Part shown: positions 32,051 through 39,779 of the stretch, in pieces | Position numbering within the stretch: the stretch's first letter is position 1 | Layout: every line of letters starts with the position of its first letter | DNA from: an uncultured Eubacteriales bacterium | Lineage (GTDB): Bacteria > Bacillota > Clostridia > Oscillospirales > CAG-272 | DNA: 64,000 bases | Assembly: GCA_934446365.1 (NCBI GenBank) | Contig: CAKSDZ010000001.1 | Location: 496,001-560,000 of the forward strand | Reading direction: 5' to 3' | Program-made: the position numbers and the translations under genes | Notes under the pieces: generated by a model | What the model saw: the letters and a program-made list of their open reading frames with translations, nothing else | Told to the model about the DNA's origin: nothing | Databases searched by the model: none

Positions 32051-33358
32051 TTGAAACCCCAATGGAACAAAAAATATACGACAATCGCGGTATATACCGC
32101 CATTGTTCTCATTCTCGGCGTTCTCTGCGTATTCTTCTTTCTGAAATTCGATCAAATCGGAAATGCGATTTCCGGACTGCTCAAAATCTGTGCGCCGATC
32201 ATTTACGGCGCTTTCATCGCCTACATTCTGAATCCCTTGATGAAAGTCTATGAGGAAAAGGTCTTTCGCGGCGGAAAAAACGGCAGCGGCCTTTCAAGAA
32301 CCGCTCGCAGAGTTCTCTCCGTCACTGCAACCATGCTCACGTTTTTCATTTTCCTTGCCCTGTTCATTTGGATGATCGCTCCGCAGCTCGCCGCAAGCAT
32401 CAAGGATCTTGTCGCTAAGCTCCCCACTTATCTCGCCTCATTGCAGGAGATCGCCGACTCCATTGCGGAAAACGGCGGCATTTTCGCCGAAGCAATCGAC
32501 ACGCTTTTAAAATATGTCAACGACTTTATCGACAGCTCCTATGACCTGCTTTCGGAGCTGCTCCCCAAAATGACGGAAAAGCTCCAGTCCGTCGCCGCAG
32601 CCGTTCTCGATATTGTGCTCGGCGTCGTTTTCGCCGTCTATTTTCTCTGCGCAAAGGAACGCATTTCTTCTCAAACCAAAAAGATTGCACGTGCGGTTTT
32701 CAGTGAAAAGCATTATCGTTCGATAAGCGAGGTCATCACGCTGACGGACAAAACCTTCGGCAGGTATTTTACCGGCGCGATTCTCGATTCCATTCTCGTC
32801 GGCCTCGTATGCTTTATCATGATGCAGATCCTCGGCATGCCCTATTCTCCGCTGATCAGCGTTTTTGTCGGCGTCACCAATATCATTCCCTTTTTCGGCC
32901 CGTTCATCGGCGCCGCGCCGAGCGCGGTAATTCTGTTTGTTTACAAGCCGATTTTGGCCGTATATTTCATCATCATGATTTTGGTTCTCCAACAGATCGA
33001 CGGCAATATCATTGCGCCGAGAATCCACGGCACCTCTACGGGACTGGCGCCGGTTTGGGTCATCGTTTCCATCACGATCATGTCCGGGCTTTTCGGAATT
33101 GTCGGCATGTTCATCGGCGTTCCCGTATTCTCCGTTATCTATGTTTTGGTGAAAAGAAAAATCGAGGCAAGGCTCGTCAAAAAGGAGCTGGCGGTCGATA
33201 CGCTCTCCTATATGAGTGAGACCGACCGCAGACTCTACGAACCGAAGCCGGACGACGGCAGAACTTTCAAGGAAAAGCTTTCGGATCTCGCCGGCAAATT
33301 CCGCAAAAAAGGTTCAAAGACTCCCAAAGAGAAAAAATCAAAGGAGAAAAAGAAATAG
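32051..33358 (+). CDS. AI-2E/YtvI-family membrane transporter
   Basis: 435 residues with seven or eight hydrophobic segments, starting at residues 10-35 and 45-65. FVGVTNIIPFFGPFIGAAPS and LQQIDGNIIAPRIHGTSTGL are the family signatures near residues 275-330. The family is named for autoinducer-2 export, but many members are cation/proton or Na+/Li+ antiporters; the substrate here is open. The tail is very basic (KEKKSKEKKK). Start is TTG at 32051 with AAAGGAG ten bases before. It is 30 bases after the DUF47 gene. Confidence 0.9.
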   Translation: MKPQWNKKYTTIAVYTAIVLILGVLCVFFFLKFDQIGNAISGLLKICAPIIYGAFIAYILNPLMKVYEEKVFRGGKNGSGLSRTARRVLSVTATMLTFFIFLALFIWMIAPQLAASIKDLVAKLPTYLASLQEIADSIAENGGIFAEAIDTLLKYVNDFIDSSYDLLSELLPKMTEKLQSVAAAVLDIVLGVVFAVYFLCAKERISSQTKKIARAVFSEKHYRSISEVITLTDKTFGRYFTGAILDSILVGLVCFIMMQILGMPYSPLISVFVGVTNIIPFFGPFIGAAPSAVILFVYKPILAVYFIIMILVLQQIDGNIIAPRIHGTSTGLAPVWVIVSITIMSGLFGIVGMFIGVPVFSVIYVLVKRKIEARLVKKELAVDTLSYMSETDRRLYEPKPDDGRTFKEKLSDLAGKFRKKGSKTPKEKKSKEKKK

Positions 33359-33374
33359 GCAGCTTTTCCGCAAG

Positions 33375-33407
33375 GCATGATTTTTCCTTTCAAAAAATGC
33401 CATTTTT
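33375..33407 (+). terminator. Intrinsic terminator after the AI-2E-family gene
   Basis: GGCAT with an inner T5/A5 stem pairs with ATGCC and is followed by ATTTTTT. Confidence 0.65.
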
Positions 33408-33410
33408 TAT

Positions 33411-33475
33411 ATGCTCTGAGCGACTTCTTAATCACGGCCTTTCTCATGGTTAGCGAAGCGAATGCTTAGAGCATT
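33411..33475 (+). repeat. Second long imperfect hairpin
   Basis: ATGCTCTGAGC (33411) and GCTTAGAGCAT (33463) form an 11-base arm with one mismatch, with CTTC/GAAG inside, followed by TTTTT. It may be a back-up terminator. Confidence 0.5.
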
Positions 33476-33508
33476 TTTCACATACAAATGCCCTTGCCGG
33501 AGCCAATG

Positions 33509-33946
33509 TTACATATGTGAATTTTCATACGCCCGCCGGATTTCCTCCGGCATATCCTCCGGTTTCATGCGGCTCAGTCGTTCCTCGTTTCCATCCTTCA
33601 TGGCTTCCTCATAATACCAGCATTTGAATTTCAGCATATCCAGTACACGGTTCATTCGCTCCATTTCCAATTCCACAGCCGCTTTCTGCTTGACAAACAG
33701 CGCCAGTCTCTGCGGATAGGTCTCGCTTCCCTGTGCGCACCACTCCATAAAAAGCTTAATGTCTTTGATTTCCAAACCGGATTTTTTCAGACATTCAATG
33801 ATTCGTATGGCATCAATCTCCTTTCCACCGAATCTGCGAATACCGGAAGTCCGCTGTATACCGGGAAACAGCCCCTCTTTGTCATAATACCGCAGGGTGG
33901 AGATCGGCAAACCAAACATTTCAGACACTTGACCAATCGTATACAT
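33509..33946 (-). CDS. MerR-family transcriptional regulator (AdhR/NmlR-like)
   Basis: 145 residues. The winged-helix start MYTIGQVSEMFGLPISTLRY and KEGLFPGIQRTSGIRRFGG are textbook MerR, followed by a dimerisation coiled coil (VKQKAAVELEMERMNRVLDM). A cysteine lies at residue 52 (IIECLKKSG), where thiol-reactive AdhR/NmlR regulators keep their sensing Cys; two more Cys follow (WCAQGS, KFKCWYY). It is divergent from an iron alcohol dehydrogenase with a MerR-type promoter between them, so it probably senses an aldehyde or electrophile. The frame extends upstream without start signals; GGAG supports 33946. Confidence 0.92.
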   Translation of the reverse strand: MYTIGQVSEMFGLPISTLRYYDKEGLFPGIQRTSGIRRFGGKEIDAIRIIECLKKSGLEIKDIKLFMEWCAQGSETYPQRLALFVKQKAAVELEMERMNRVLDMLKFKCWYYEEAMKDGNEERLSRMKPEDMPEEIRRAYENSHM

Positions 33947-33987
33947 GCTTTTTTTCTCCAAATTTTTAAAAATTTTGAAATATGGAC

Positions 33988-34018
33988 TTGACCTAAAGTT
34001 GGGTTTAGGTATTATAAT
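33988..34018 (+). promoter_or_regulatory. MerR-type promoter with 19-base spacer and operator dyad
   Basis: TTGACC (33988) and TATAAT (34013) are 19 bases apart, the over-long spacer that MerR activators correct. Between them lies the perfect dyad CCTAAA-GTTGGG-TTTAGG (33992-34009). It points toward the small ORF and the alcohol dehydrogenase. Confidence 0.9.
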
Positions 34019-34041
34019 CATTTTATCAAACAGGGACAGAA

Positions 34042-34203
34042 ATGTCAAATAAGCCTCGGGAAATTCCGAAATACCTAAAAATCTTTTATTATCAGTGCAA
34101 ATCCAAGAGAGCATGGCAATTTCGCGGATATATCGGACGCTTTTTTGCCGATGCAGGGGAAGCTGCAAAAACAAAGGATTTCCCACATGACAAGAGGCTA
34201 TGA
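34042..34203 (+). CDS. Possible 53-residue protein between the MerR promoter and the dehydrogenase
   Basis: ATG at 34042 opens MSNKPREIPKYLKIFYYQCK and runs 53 codons to TGA at 34201. CAGGGA stands about seven bases before the ATG. It is the first ORF of the MerR-controlled transcript, 33 bases before the dehydrogenase start. Basic and aromatic-rich with one Cys; no family recognised. It could be a small accessory protein or a chance ORF. Confidence 0.35.
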   Translation: MSNKPREIPKYLKIFYYQCKSKRAWQFRGYIGRFFADAGEAAKTKDFPHDKRL

Positions 34204-34236
34204 TATGAAAAAATCAATTTATGGAGGATATAAATC

Positions 34237-35406
34237 ATGTTAGGAAATTTTGCTTACTGTAACCCTACAAAAATTTATTTTGGTGAGGACTCGCTGAATT
34301 ATTTGAATACGGAGCTCCCAAAGTACGGAAACAACGCCGTATTGATTTACGGCGGCGGTTCCATTAAGAAAAATGGAATTTATGACGCAGTAATGGAAAT
34401 TTTGAAGAAGAACGGAAAAAATGTTGCGGAAATCTCCGGTGTCATGCCCAATCCAACGCTCGCCAAGCTGTATGAAGGGATTGAAACCGCAAGAAATCAC
34501 AAGGCCGATCTGCTTCTTGCCGTGGGCGGCGGCTCTGTCTGCGATTATGCAAAAGCGGTATCGGTATCGGTGAACTGCCGGGAAGATCCGTGGGAGAAAT
34601 ATTATCTGCGGTTTGAAGAACCGGACTGCAAGCTGATTCCCGTAGGCTGTGTCCTGACGATGGCAGGCACCGGATCCGAAATGAATGCCGGTGCGGTCAT
34701 TACCAATCAGGAGACAAAGCAGAAAATCGGGCATGTCTTTGCAAGCGAAGATGTTATGCCGAGATTTTCCATCCTGAATCCTAAATTTACACTGACATTG
34801 CCGCATTATCAGATGGTTTCCGGTATTTATGATATTTTCAATCATATTTGCGAGCAGTATTTTTCCGGCGAAGACGACAATACCAGCGATTATATCAGCG
34901 AAGGGTTAATGCGTTCCCTGCTTCATTCCAGCCGCATCGCAAACAAGGACCCGCAGAATTACGAAGCAAGAAGCAACATCATGTGGACGGCCACATGGGC
35001 GCTGAATACGCTTGTTTCCAGAGGCAAGGCGACAGACTGGATGGTACACATGCTGGGACAGGCGGTCGGCGGACATACCAACGCCACGCATGGAATGACG
35101 CTTTCGGCTGTTTCGCTGCCCTATTACCGCTATATCATGCCGTATGGTCTTGCCAAATTCAAACGCTTCGCAATCCACGTATGGGGCGTAAATCCGGAAG
35201 GAAAAAGCGATCGACAAATTGCAGAGGAGGGACTTTCGGCAATGGAAAGCTGGATGAAAGAGCTGGGGCTTGTTATGAATATTACAGAGCTTGGCGCTAC
35301 CGAAGATATGATCGAAGAGATTGCAGATGTGACTGCTGTGCTGCCGGGAGGCTATAAGCTTCTCCGGCGCGAGGAAATTATCCGCATTTTGAAAGAAAGC
35401 TTGTAA
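34237..35406 (+). CDS. Iron-containing alcohol dehydrogenase (YqhD/BdhA-like)
   Basis: 389 residues of the group III alcohol dehydrogenase family. The cofactor loop is LLAVGGGSVCDYAKAV near residue 95. TMAGTGSEMNAGAVITN follows, and the metal site is spread over SGIYDIFNHICEQYFSG (Asp, His) and GGHTNATHGMTLS (His, His). Close relatives are NADPH-dependent butanol dehydrogenases and the aldehyde-reducing YqhD. Under an AdhR-like MerR promoter it likely detoxifies or reduces aldehydes. TATGGAGG precedes the ATG, and a terminator follows directly. Confidence 0.94.
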   Translation: MLGNFAYCNPTKIYFGEDSLNYLNTELPKYGNNAVLIYGGGSIKKNGIYDAVMEILKKNGKNVAEISGVMPNPTLAKLYEGIETARNHKADLLLAVGGGSVCDYAKAVSVSVNCREDPWEKYYLRFEEPDCKLIPVGCVLTMAGTGSEMNAGAVITNQETKQKIGHVFASEDVMPRFSILNPKFTLTLPHYQMVSGIYDIFNHICEQYFSGEDDNTSDYISEGLMRSLLHSSRIANKDPQNYEARSNIMWTATWALNTLVSRGKATDWMVHMLGQAVGGHTNATHGMTLSAVSLPYYRYIMPYGLAKFKRFAIHVWGVNPEGKSDRQIAEEGLSAMESWMKELGLVMNITELGATEDMIEEIADVTAVLPGGYKLLRREEIIRILKESL

Positions 35407-35408
35407 TC

Positions 35409-35444
35409 AAAAAATCCCTGCCGAAAGACCGGCAGGGATTTTTT
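35409..35444 (+). terminator. Intrinsic terminator after the alcohol dehydrogenase gene
   Basis: AAAAAATCCCTGCC (35409-35422) pairs with GGCAGGGATTTTTT (35431-35444), extended inside by CG/CG. Confidence 0.92.
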
Positions 35445-35507
35445 GCTTTTTGACATCATTCCGATAAAATAATTTTAAAACAGAAGTAAATTTTATGGGT
35501 TTCCCTC

Positions 35508-35536
35508 TTGACAGCATCGCGTGGAAATGATAAAAT
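35508..35536 (+). promoter_or_regulatory. Predicted promoter of the Mn2+ riboswitch
   Basis: Perfect TTGACA at 35508 and TAAAAT at 35531 with a 17-base spacer, just before the aptamer. Confidence 0.8.
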
Positions 35537-35544
35537 TAAGAAAC

Positions 35545-35669
35545 GAATAAGGGAGTAATCGACGCATGTCGTAATAAAGTCAACACCTTGAGTCGGGAGC
35601 ACTTTCCTCCTGCTCTGGCTTTATTTGAAACGATGAGACTTATCTGTGACCGGCAGATAAGTCCTTTTT
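35545..35669 (+). ncRNA. yybP-ykoY (Mn2+) riboswitch with intrinsic terminator
   Basis: The aptamer shows AATAAGGGAGTAATCG at the 5' side, GTCAACACCTTGAGTCGGGA in the middle and GAAACGATGAGAC at the 3' side, the yybP-ykoY core. The terminator GACTTATCTG/CAGATAAGTC plus T-run is at 35637-35669. ATAAG at 35547 can pair with CTTAT at 35639-35643, which is also in the terminator's first arm, so aptamer closure on Mn2+ would block termination: an ON switch for the P-type ATPase, as in known examples. Confidence 0.88.
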
Positions 35670-35735
35670 GATTATTAGGGATAAAATCAGAAAGGAACTG
35701 CCGTCAAAAAACAATCTCAAAGGAGTAGTTTTCAA

Positions 35736-38423
35736 ATGAAAGAGTATCTGAAAAGCTCGGCCGACGTGATGGCAGAGCTCTCCACCACCCCCGACGGACT
35801 GACGGAGACCGATGCGGCAGCAAAACTTGCGCAAAACGGCAAGAACAAGCTTGTCGAGGGCAAGAAGGAATCGCTTCTGCACCGGTTTTTCAAGCAGCTT
35901 GCGGAGCCTATGACGATCATCCTGATTGTCGCTGCCGTGATTTCCGGCGTTATGGCGGTCATGGAAAATGAGTTTCCGGCGGATGTCATCATCATCATGG
36001 CGGTCGTCGTCATCAACGCGGTGCTCGGCGTGGTTCAGGAAAGCAAGGCGGAAAAGGCAATCGAAGCCCTCCAAGAAATTGCCGCCGCGACCTCCAAGGT
36101 CATCCGCGGCGGACATCAGATGACCGTGAAAAGCGAGGAGCTCGTCACGGGTGATATCATCGTTCTCGAAGCGGGAGACGCGGTTCCCGCGGATGCGCGC
36201 ATCATCGAATGTGCCAGCATGAAAATCGAGGAGGCCGCGCTGACGGGCGAATCCGTGCCGGTCACCAAAACCGATAAGACGCTCGACGCCGGACAAAACG
36301 GCGACGTCGCTCTCGGCGACCGGAAGAACATGGTGTTCATGGGCAGCACCGTCGTTTATGGACGAGGAAAAGCGGTCGTGACGGCGACCGGCATGGATAC
36401 CGAAATGGGCAAAATCGCCGACGCGCTTGCAAAGGCGGAGGAAGGCAAGACGCCGCTCCAACAGAAGCTCGGACAGCTCAGCAAAATCCTCACGTATCTT
36501 GTCGTCGGCATCTGCGTTGTCATCTTCGCCATCAATCTCATCCGTTCTCTCGCCGTCGGCGACGGACTTTCCGTCGATATCGTCCTGAATACGTTTATGG
36601 TTGCCGTTTCCCTTGCGGTCGCCGCCATACCGGAGGGACTTGCGACGGTCGTCACGATCGTGCTCTCCATCGGCGTCACCAACATGTCGAAGCGCAACGC
36701 AATCATCCGCAAGCTGACCGCAGTCGAAACGCTCGGATGTACGCAAATCATCTGCTCCGACAAAACCGGCACGCTGACGCAAAATAAAATGACGGTCGTC
36801 GATCATTACGGCGACAACGAAAATCTCCTTGCCACCGCGATGTCGCTCTGCTCCGATGCGGAGCTTGATACGGAAGCGGGCGAGGCGGTCGGCGAACCGA
36901 CCGAATGTGCGCTTGTCAATTATGCGGCAAAGCTCGGACTTGACAAGAACACGCAAAAAACGGAATTTTTGAGAATCGGAGAGGTTCCTTTCGATTCCAT
37001 GCGGAAAATGATGTCCACCGTTCACAAGACGGAAAACGGCGGCATCATACAGTTCACCAAGGGCGCGCCGGATGAAATTCTGAAACGCTGCACCAAGGCG
37101 CTCGTGAACGGCACGGCTGTTCCGCTGACCCCGGAGCTTCGCGCCGAAATTCTCGCCGCAAACAAAGCGATGGCGGATAAAGCGCTGCGCGTTCTCGCCG
37201 CCGCGATGAAAAAGCTCTCGGAGGCGCCCGCCGTCTATGAATCGGAAGCGATTGAAAACGAGCTTTGCTTCATCGGACTTTGCGGCATGATCGACCCCGT
37301 CCGTCCCGAGGTAAGGCCCGCCATCGACGAATGCCGCTCGGCCGGTATCCGCCCCATCATGATTACCGGCGACCATAAGGATACCGCCGTCGCGATTGCC
37401 ATGCAGCTCGGCATCATCCAAAGCGCGGAGGAAGCGATCACCGGTGCGCAGCTTGATGAAATCTCCGATGAGGATTTTGAATCCGCCGTCGAAAAATATT
37501 CCGTTTACGCGCGCGTCCAGCCGGAACATAAAACCCGCATCGTCAACGCATGGCGCAAAAAAGGCAAAGTCACTGCGATGACGGGCGACGGCGTCAACGA
37601 CGCGCCTTCCATCAAAAACGCCGATATCGGCGTCGGCATGGGCATCACGGGCACCGACGTCACCAAGAATGTCGCCGATATGATTCTGACGGACGACAAC
37701 TTCGCCACCATCGTCTCGGCGGTCGGCGAAGGCAGACGGATCTATGACAACATCCGCAAGGCGATTCAGTTCCTGCTCGCCTCCAATCTGTCGGAGGTGC
37801 TCTCGATCTTTCTCGCAACGCTGTTCGGTTTCTCCATCTTCCAGCCGGTGCACCTGCTGTGGATTAACCTAATCACCGACTGCTTCCCCGCCTTGGCGCT
37901 CGGCATGGAAAAGCCGGAAGCGGACATCATGCGGCGTTCGCCGAGAGACTCGAAAGAGGGCGTCTTTGCGGGCGGTATGGGCTTTGCCATCGCCTATCAG
38001 GGACTTCTTGTGACGCTCATCACGCTCGCCTCCTATTTCATCGGCAAATATGTGCTGTTTGAACAGCATGCGGCGGCAGGCGTTCCGCTGGACTATGACG
38101 CCGCAGGACTCGGCACCTCTATGGCGTTTCTCACGCTCTCGATGGCGGAGATCTGTCATTCGTTCAATATGCGCTCGCTCCACGGCTCCCTTTTCAAAAT
38201 GAAAAAGCAAAATCTGTGGCTTTGGGGAGCCGCCGCGCTTTCCCTTGTCATGACGACCGTCGTCATCGAGGTTCCGTTCCTCGCGAATGCGTTCGACCTT
38301 GCAAGGCTTGACCTTACGGAATACGCCGTCGCTCTTGGACTTGCGATTTCGATCATTCCGATTGTGGAAATCATCAAAATTTTCACCCGCATGAACGACA
38401 AAAAACGCGCGCAGAAAAAATAA
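35736..38423 (+). CDS. P2A-type cation-transporting ATPase, probable Mn2+ (or Ca2+) exporter
   Basis: 895 residues. An N-terminal cation-ATPase domain, TM pair 1-2, the actuator loop with EEAALTGESVPV, TM4 with VAVSLAVAAIPEGLATVV (PEGL metal site), the phosphorylation site CSDKTGTLTQNKM, a hinge MTGDGVNDAPSIKNADIG, and six C-terminal helices. Overall like SERCA-type pumps. The Mn2+ riboswitch in its leader argues that the physiological cargo is Mn2+, as in other riboswitch-controlled ATPases. AAAGGAG precedes the ATG; a terminator follows. Confidence 0.94.
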   Translation: MKEYLKSSADVMAELSTTPDGLTETDAAAKLAQNGKNKLVEGKKESLLHRFFKQLAEPMTIILIVAAVISGVMAVMENEFPADVIIIMAVVVINAVLGVVQESKAEKAIEALQEIAAATSKVIRGGHQMTVKSEELVTGDIIVLEAGDAVPADARIIECASMKIEEAALTGESVPVTKTDKTLDAGQNGDVALGDRKNMVFMGSTVVYGRGKAVVTATGMDTEMGKIADALAKAEEGKTPLQQKLGQLSKILTYLVVGICVVIFAINLIRSLAVGDGLSVDIVLNTFMVAVSLAVAAIPEGLATVVTIVLSIGVTNMSKRNAIIRKLTAVETLGCTQIICSDKTGTLTQNKMTVVDHYGDNENLLATAMSLCSDAELDTEAGEAVGEPTECALVNYAAKLGLDKNTQKTEFLRIGEVPFDSMRKMMSTVHKTENGGIIQFTKGAPDEILKRCTKALVNGTAVPLTPELRAEILAANKAMADKALRVLAAAMKKLSEAPAVYESEAIENELCFIGLCGMIDPVRPEVRPAIDECRSAGIRPIMITGDHKDTAVAIAMQLGIIQSAEEAITGAQLDEISDEDFESAVEKYSVYARVQPEHKTRIVNAWRKKGKVTAMTGDGVNDAPSIKNADIGVGMGITGTDVTKNVADMILTDDNFATIVSAVGEGRRIYDNIRKAIQFLLASNLSEVLSIFLATLFGFSIFQPVHLLWINLITDCFPALALGMEKPEADIMRRSPRDSKEGVFAGGMGFAIAYQGLLVTLITLASYFIGKYVLFEQHAAAGVPLDYDAAGLGTSMAFLTLSMAEICHSFNMRSLHGSLFKMKKQNLWLWGAAALSLVMTTVVIEVPFLANAFDLARLDLTEYAVALGLAISIIPIVEIIKIFTRMNDKKRAQKK

Positions 38424-38435
38424 AATTCAGAAAAC

Positions 38436-38461
38436 AAAAGAGCGTCTTCGGACGCTCTTTT
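38436..38461 (+). terminator. Intrinsic terminator after the P-type ATPase gene
   Basis: AAAAGAGCGTC, loop TTCG, GACGCTCTTTT: an 11-base perfect stem. Confidence 0.92.
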
Positions 38462-38543
38462 ACCATTTATAGGCCATCATAACGGTATCAGCCCTGCAAC
38501 AAACGCAAATTTCCCTGTTTTTCTGCGTTTTTACCGTATTTAT

Positions 38544-38572
38544 TTGCTTTTTTGAAGATTTCGTGCTATAAT
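38544..38572 (+). promoter_or_regulatory. Predicted promoter for the methyltransferase-galT-methyltransferase operon
   Basis: TTGCTT at 38544 and TATAAT at 38567, 17-base spacer, 30 bases before the start codon. Confidence 0.6.
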
Positions 38573-38603
38573 GTAATAATTCATATGAGAAAAAGAGGTG
38601 CCT

Positions 38604-39779
38604 ATGACCTTACAGCTTGTCGCCACCTGTCTTTTCGGACTGGAACACCTGCTCGGCGAAGAAATCGATGCACTCGGATACAAAAGGCTTTCCACCATCG
38701 ACGGCAGAATTATTTTTGAGGGAGATGAAGCCGCCGTCGCGCGCGCAAATCTGTGGCTTCGCACCGCGGAGCGCGTTTATATTCTCGTCGGCAGCTTTCA
38801 TGCCGCCTCTTTCACAGAGCTTTTTGACGGTACGGCATCGCTCCCGTGGGAGGCTTTCATCCCGAAAAGCGGCGCGTTTCCCGTCAAGGGACATTCCGTC
38901 AAAAGCACGCTTTTCAGCATCCCCGACTGCCAAAAAATCGTCAAAAAAGCCGCAGCGACAAGACTTTCCGACGCTTATCACACCTCGTGGCTCCCTGAGA
39001 CCGAAGAAAAATATCAGATCGAGTTTTTTATTCTGAAAGATGAAGCAAGCCTCATGATCGATACCTCCGGCACGGCGCTCCACAAGCGCGGATACCGTCC
39101 GCAAAGCGTTCCGGCACCGCTGCGCGAGACGCTCGCCGCCGCACTGGTAAAGCTCTCGCGTCCCCGCGAGGAGGTGCTGCTCCACGACCCGTTCTGCGGC
39201 TCCGCCACCATTCCGATTGAGGCCGCCATGATGATGACCAATACCGCGCCGGGCCTTTCACGCAGCTTTGCCGCTGAGGCTTTCGCGTTCCTGCCGGAAT
39301 CCGTTTGGACGGCGGCGCGCGAGGAGGCAGCCGCACTTCGGAAGAGCGATACGAGCTTTGAGGCTTATGCCTCCGATATCGCTCCCGATGCCGTCAAAAA
39401 CGCAAGGCTTTGTGCGAAAAATGCCGGCATGGCAAAGTATATTCGGATATATGAAGCCGATGCGCTCTCCATTGCAACGGGCGGCAGGCGCGGAACCATC
39501 GTTTGCAATCCGCCTTACGGCGAGCGGCTCGGCACGATAAAAGAAGCGGAAGCGCTGTACCGGCAAATGGGACGGCATTTCGCTACGCTCGATGCATGGC
39601 AGATTTATGTGCTGACATCGCACGAGGGCTTCGAGAAGCTCTACGGGCGAAAAGCGGACAAAGTGCGCAAGCTTTACAACGGCATGCTTCCCTGCTATTT
39701 CTATCAGTTTTTCAAAAAACAGAATCCCAAACCACCGGCACAAGGCTCGGAATCCATAAATCGCGGAGGCGTCAAATGA
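38604..39779 (+). CDS. THUMP-domain class I rRNA methyltransferase (RlmL/YpsC-like N6/N2-guanine type)
   Basis: 391 residues. THUMP-type N-terminal part (about 1-160), then a Rossmann methyltransferase: VLLHDPFCGSATIPIEAAMM as motif I, YASDIAPDAVKNARLCAKNA, and the catalytic NPPY in IVCNPPYGERLG. NPPY enzymes methylate exocyclic amines; relatives (RlmL, YpsC) modify guanosine of 23S rRNA. AGAGG is just before the ATG at 38604; a GTG six bases earlier is less likely. Its TGA overlaps the galT ATG. Confidence 0.88.
   Translation: MTLQLVATCLFGLEHLLGEEIDALGYKRLSTIDGRIIFEGDEAAVARANLWLRTAERVYILVGSFHAASFTELFDGTASLPWEAFIPKSGAFPVKGHSVKSTLFSIPDCQKIVKKAAATRLSDAYHTSWLPETEEKYQIEFFILKDEASLMIDTSGTALHKRGYRPQSVPAPLRETLAAALVKLSRPREEVLLHDPFCGSATIPIEAAMMMTNTAPGLSRSFAAEAFAFLPESVWTAAREEAAALRKSDTSFEAYASDIAPDAVKNARLCAKNAGMAKYIRIYEADALSIATGGRRGTIVCNPPYGERLGTIKEAEALYRQMGRHFATLDAWQIYVLTSHEGFEKLYGRKADKVRKLYNGMLPCYFYQFFKKQNPKPPAQGSESINRGGVK

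Noticed and set aside
35640..37853. A 737-codon open frame on the minus strand opposite the P-type ATPase gene
   Set aside because: Its translation is low-complexity (Asp/Arg/His-rich) without domains. It is the mirror of codon bias in the well-supported ATPase gene on the other strand.
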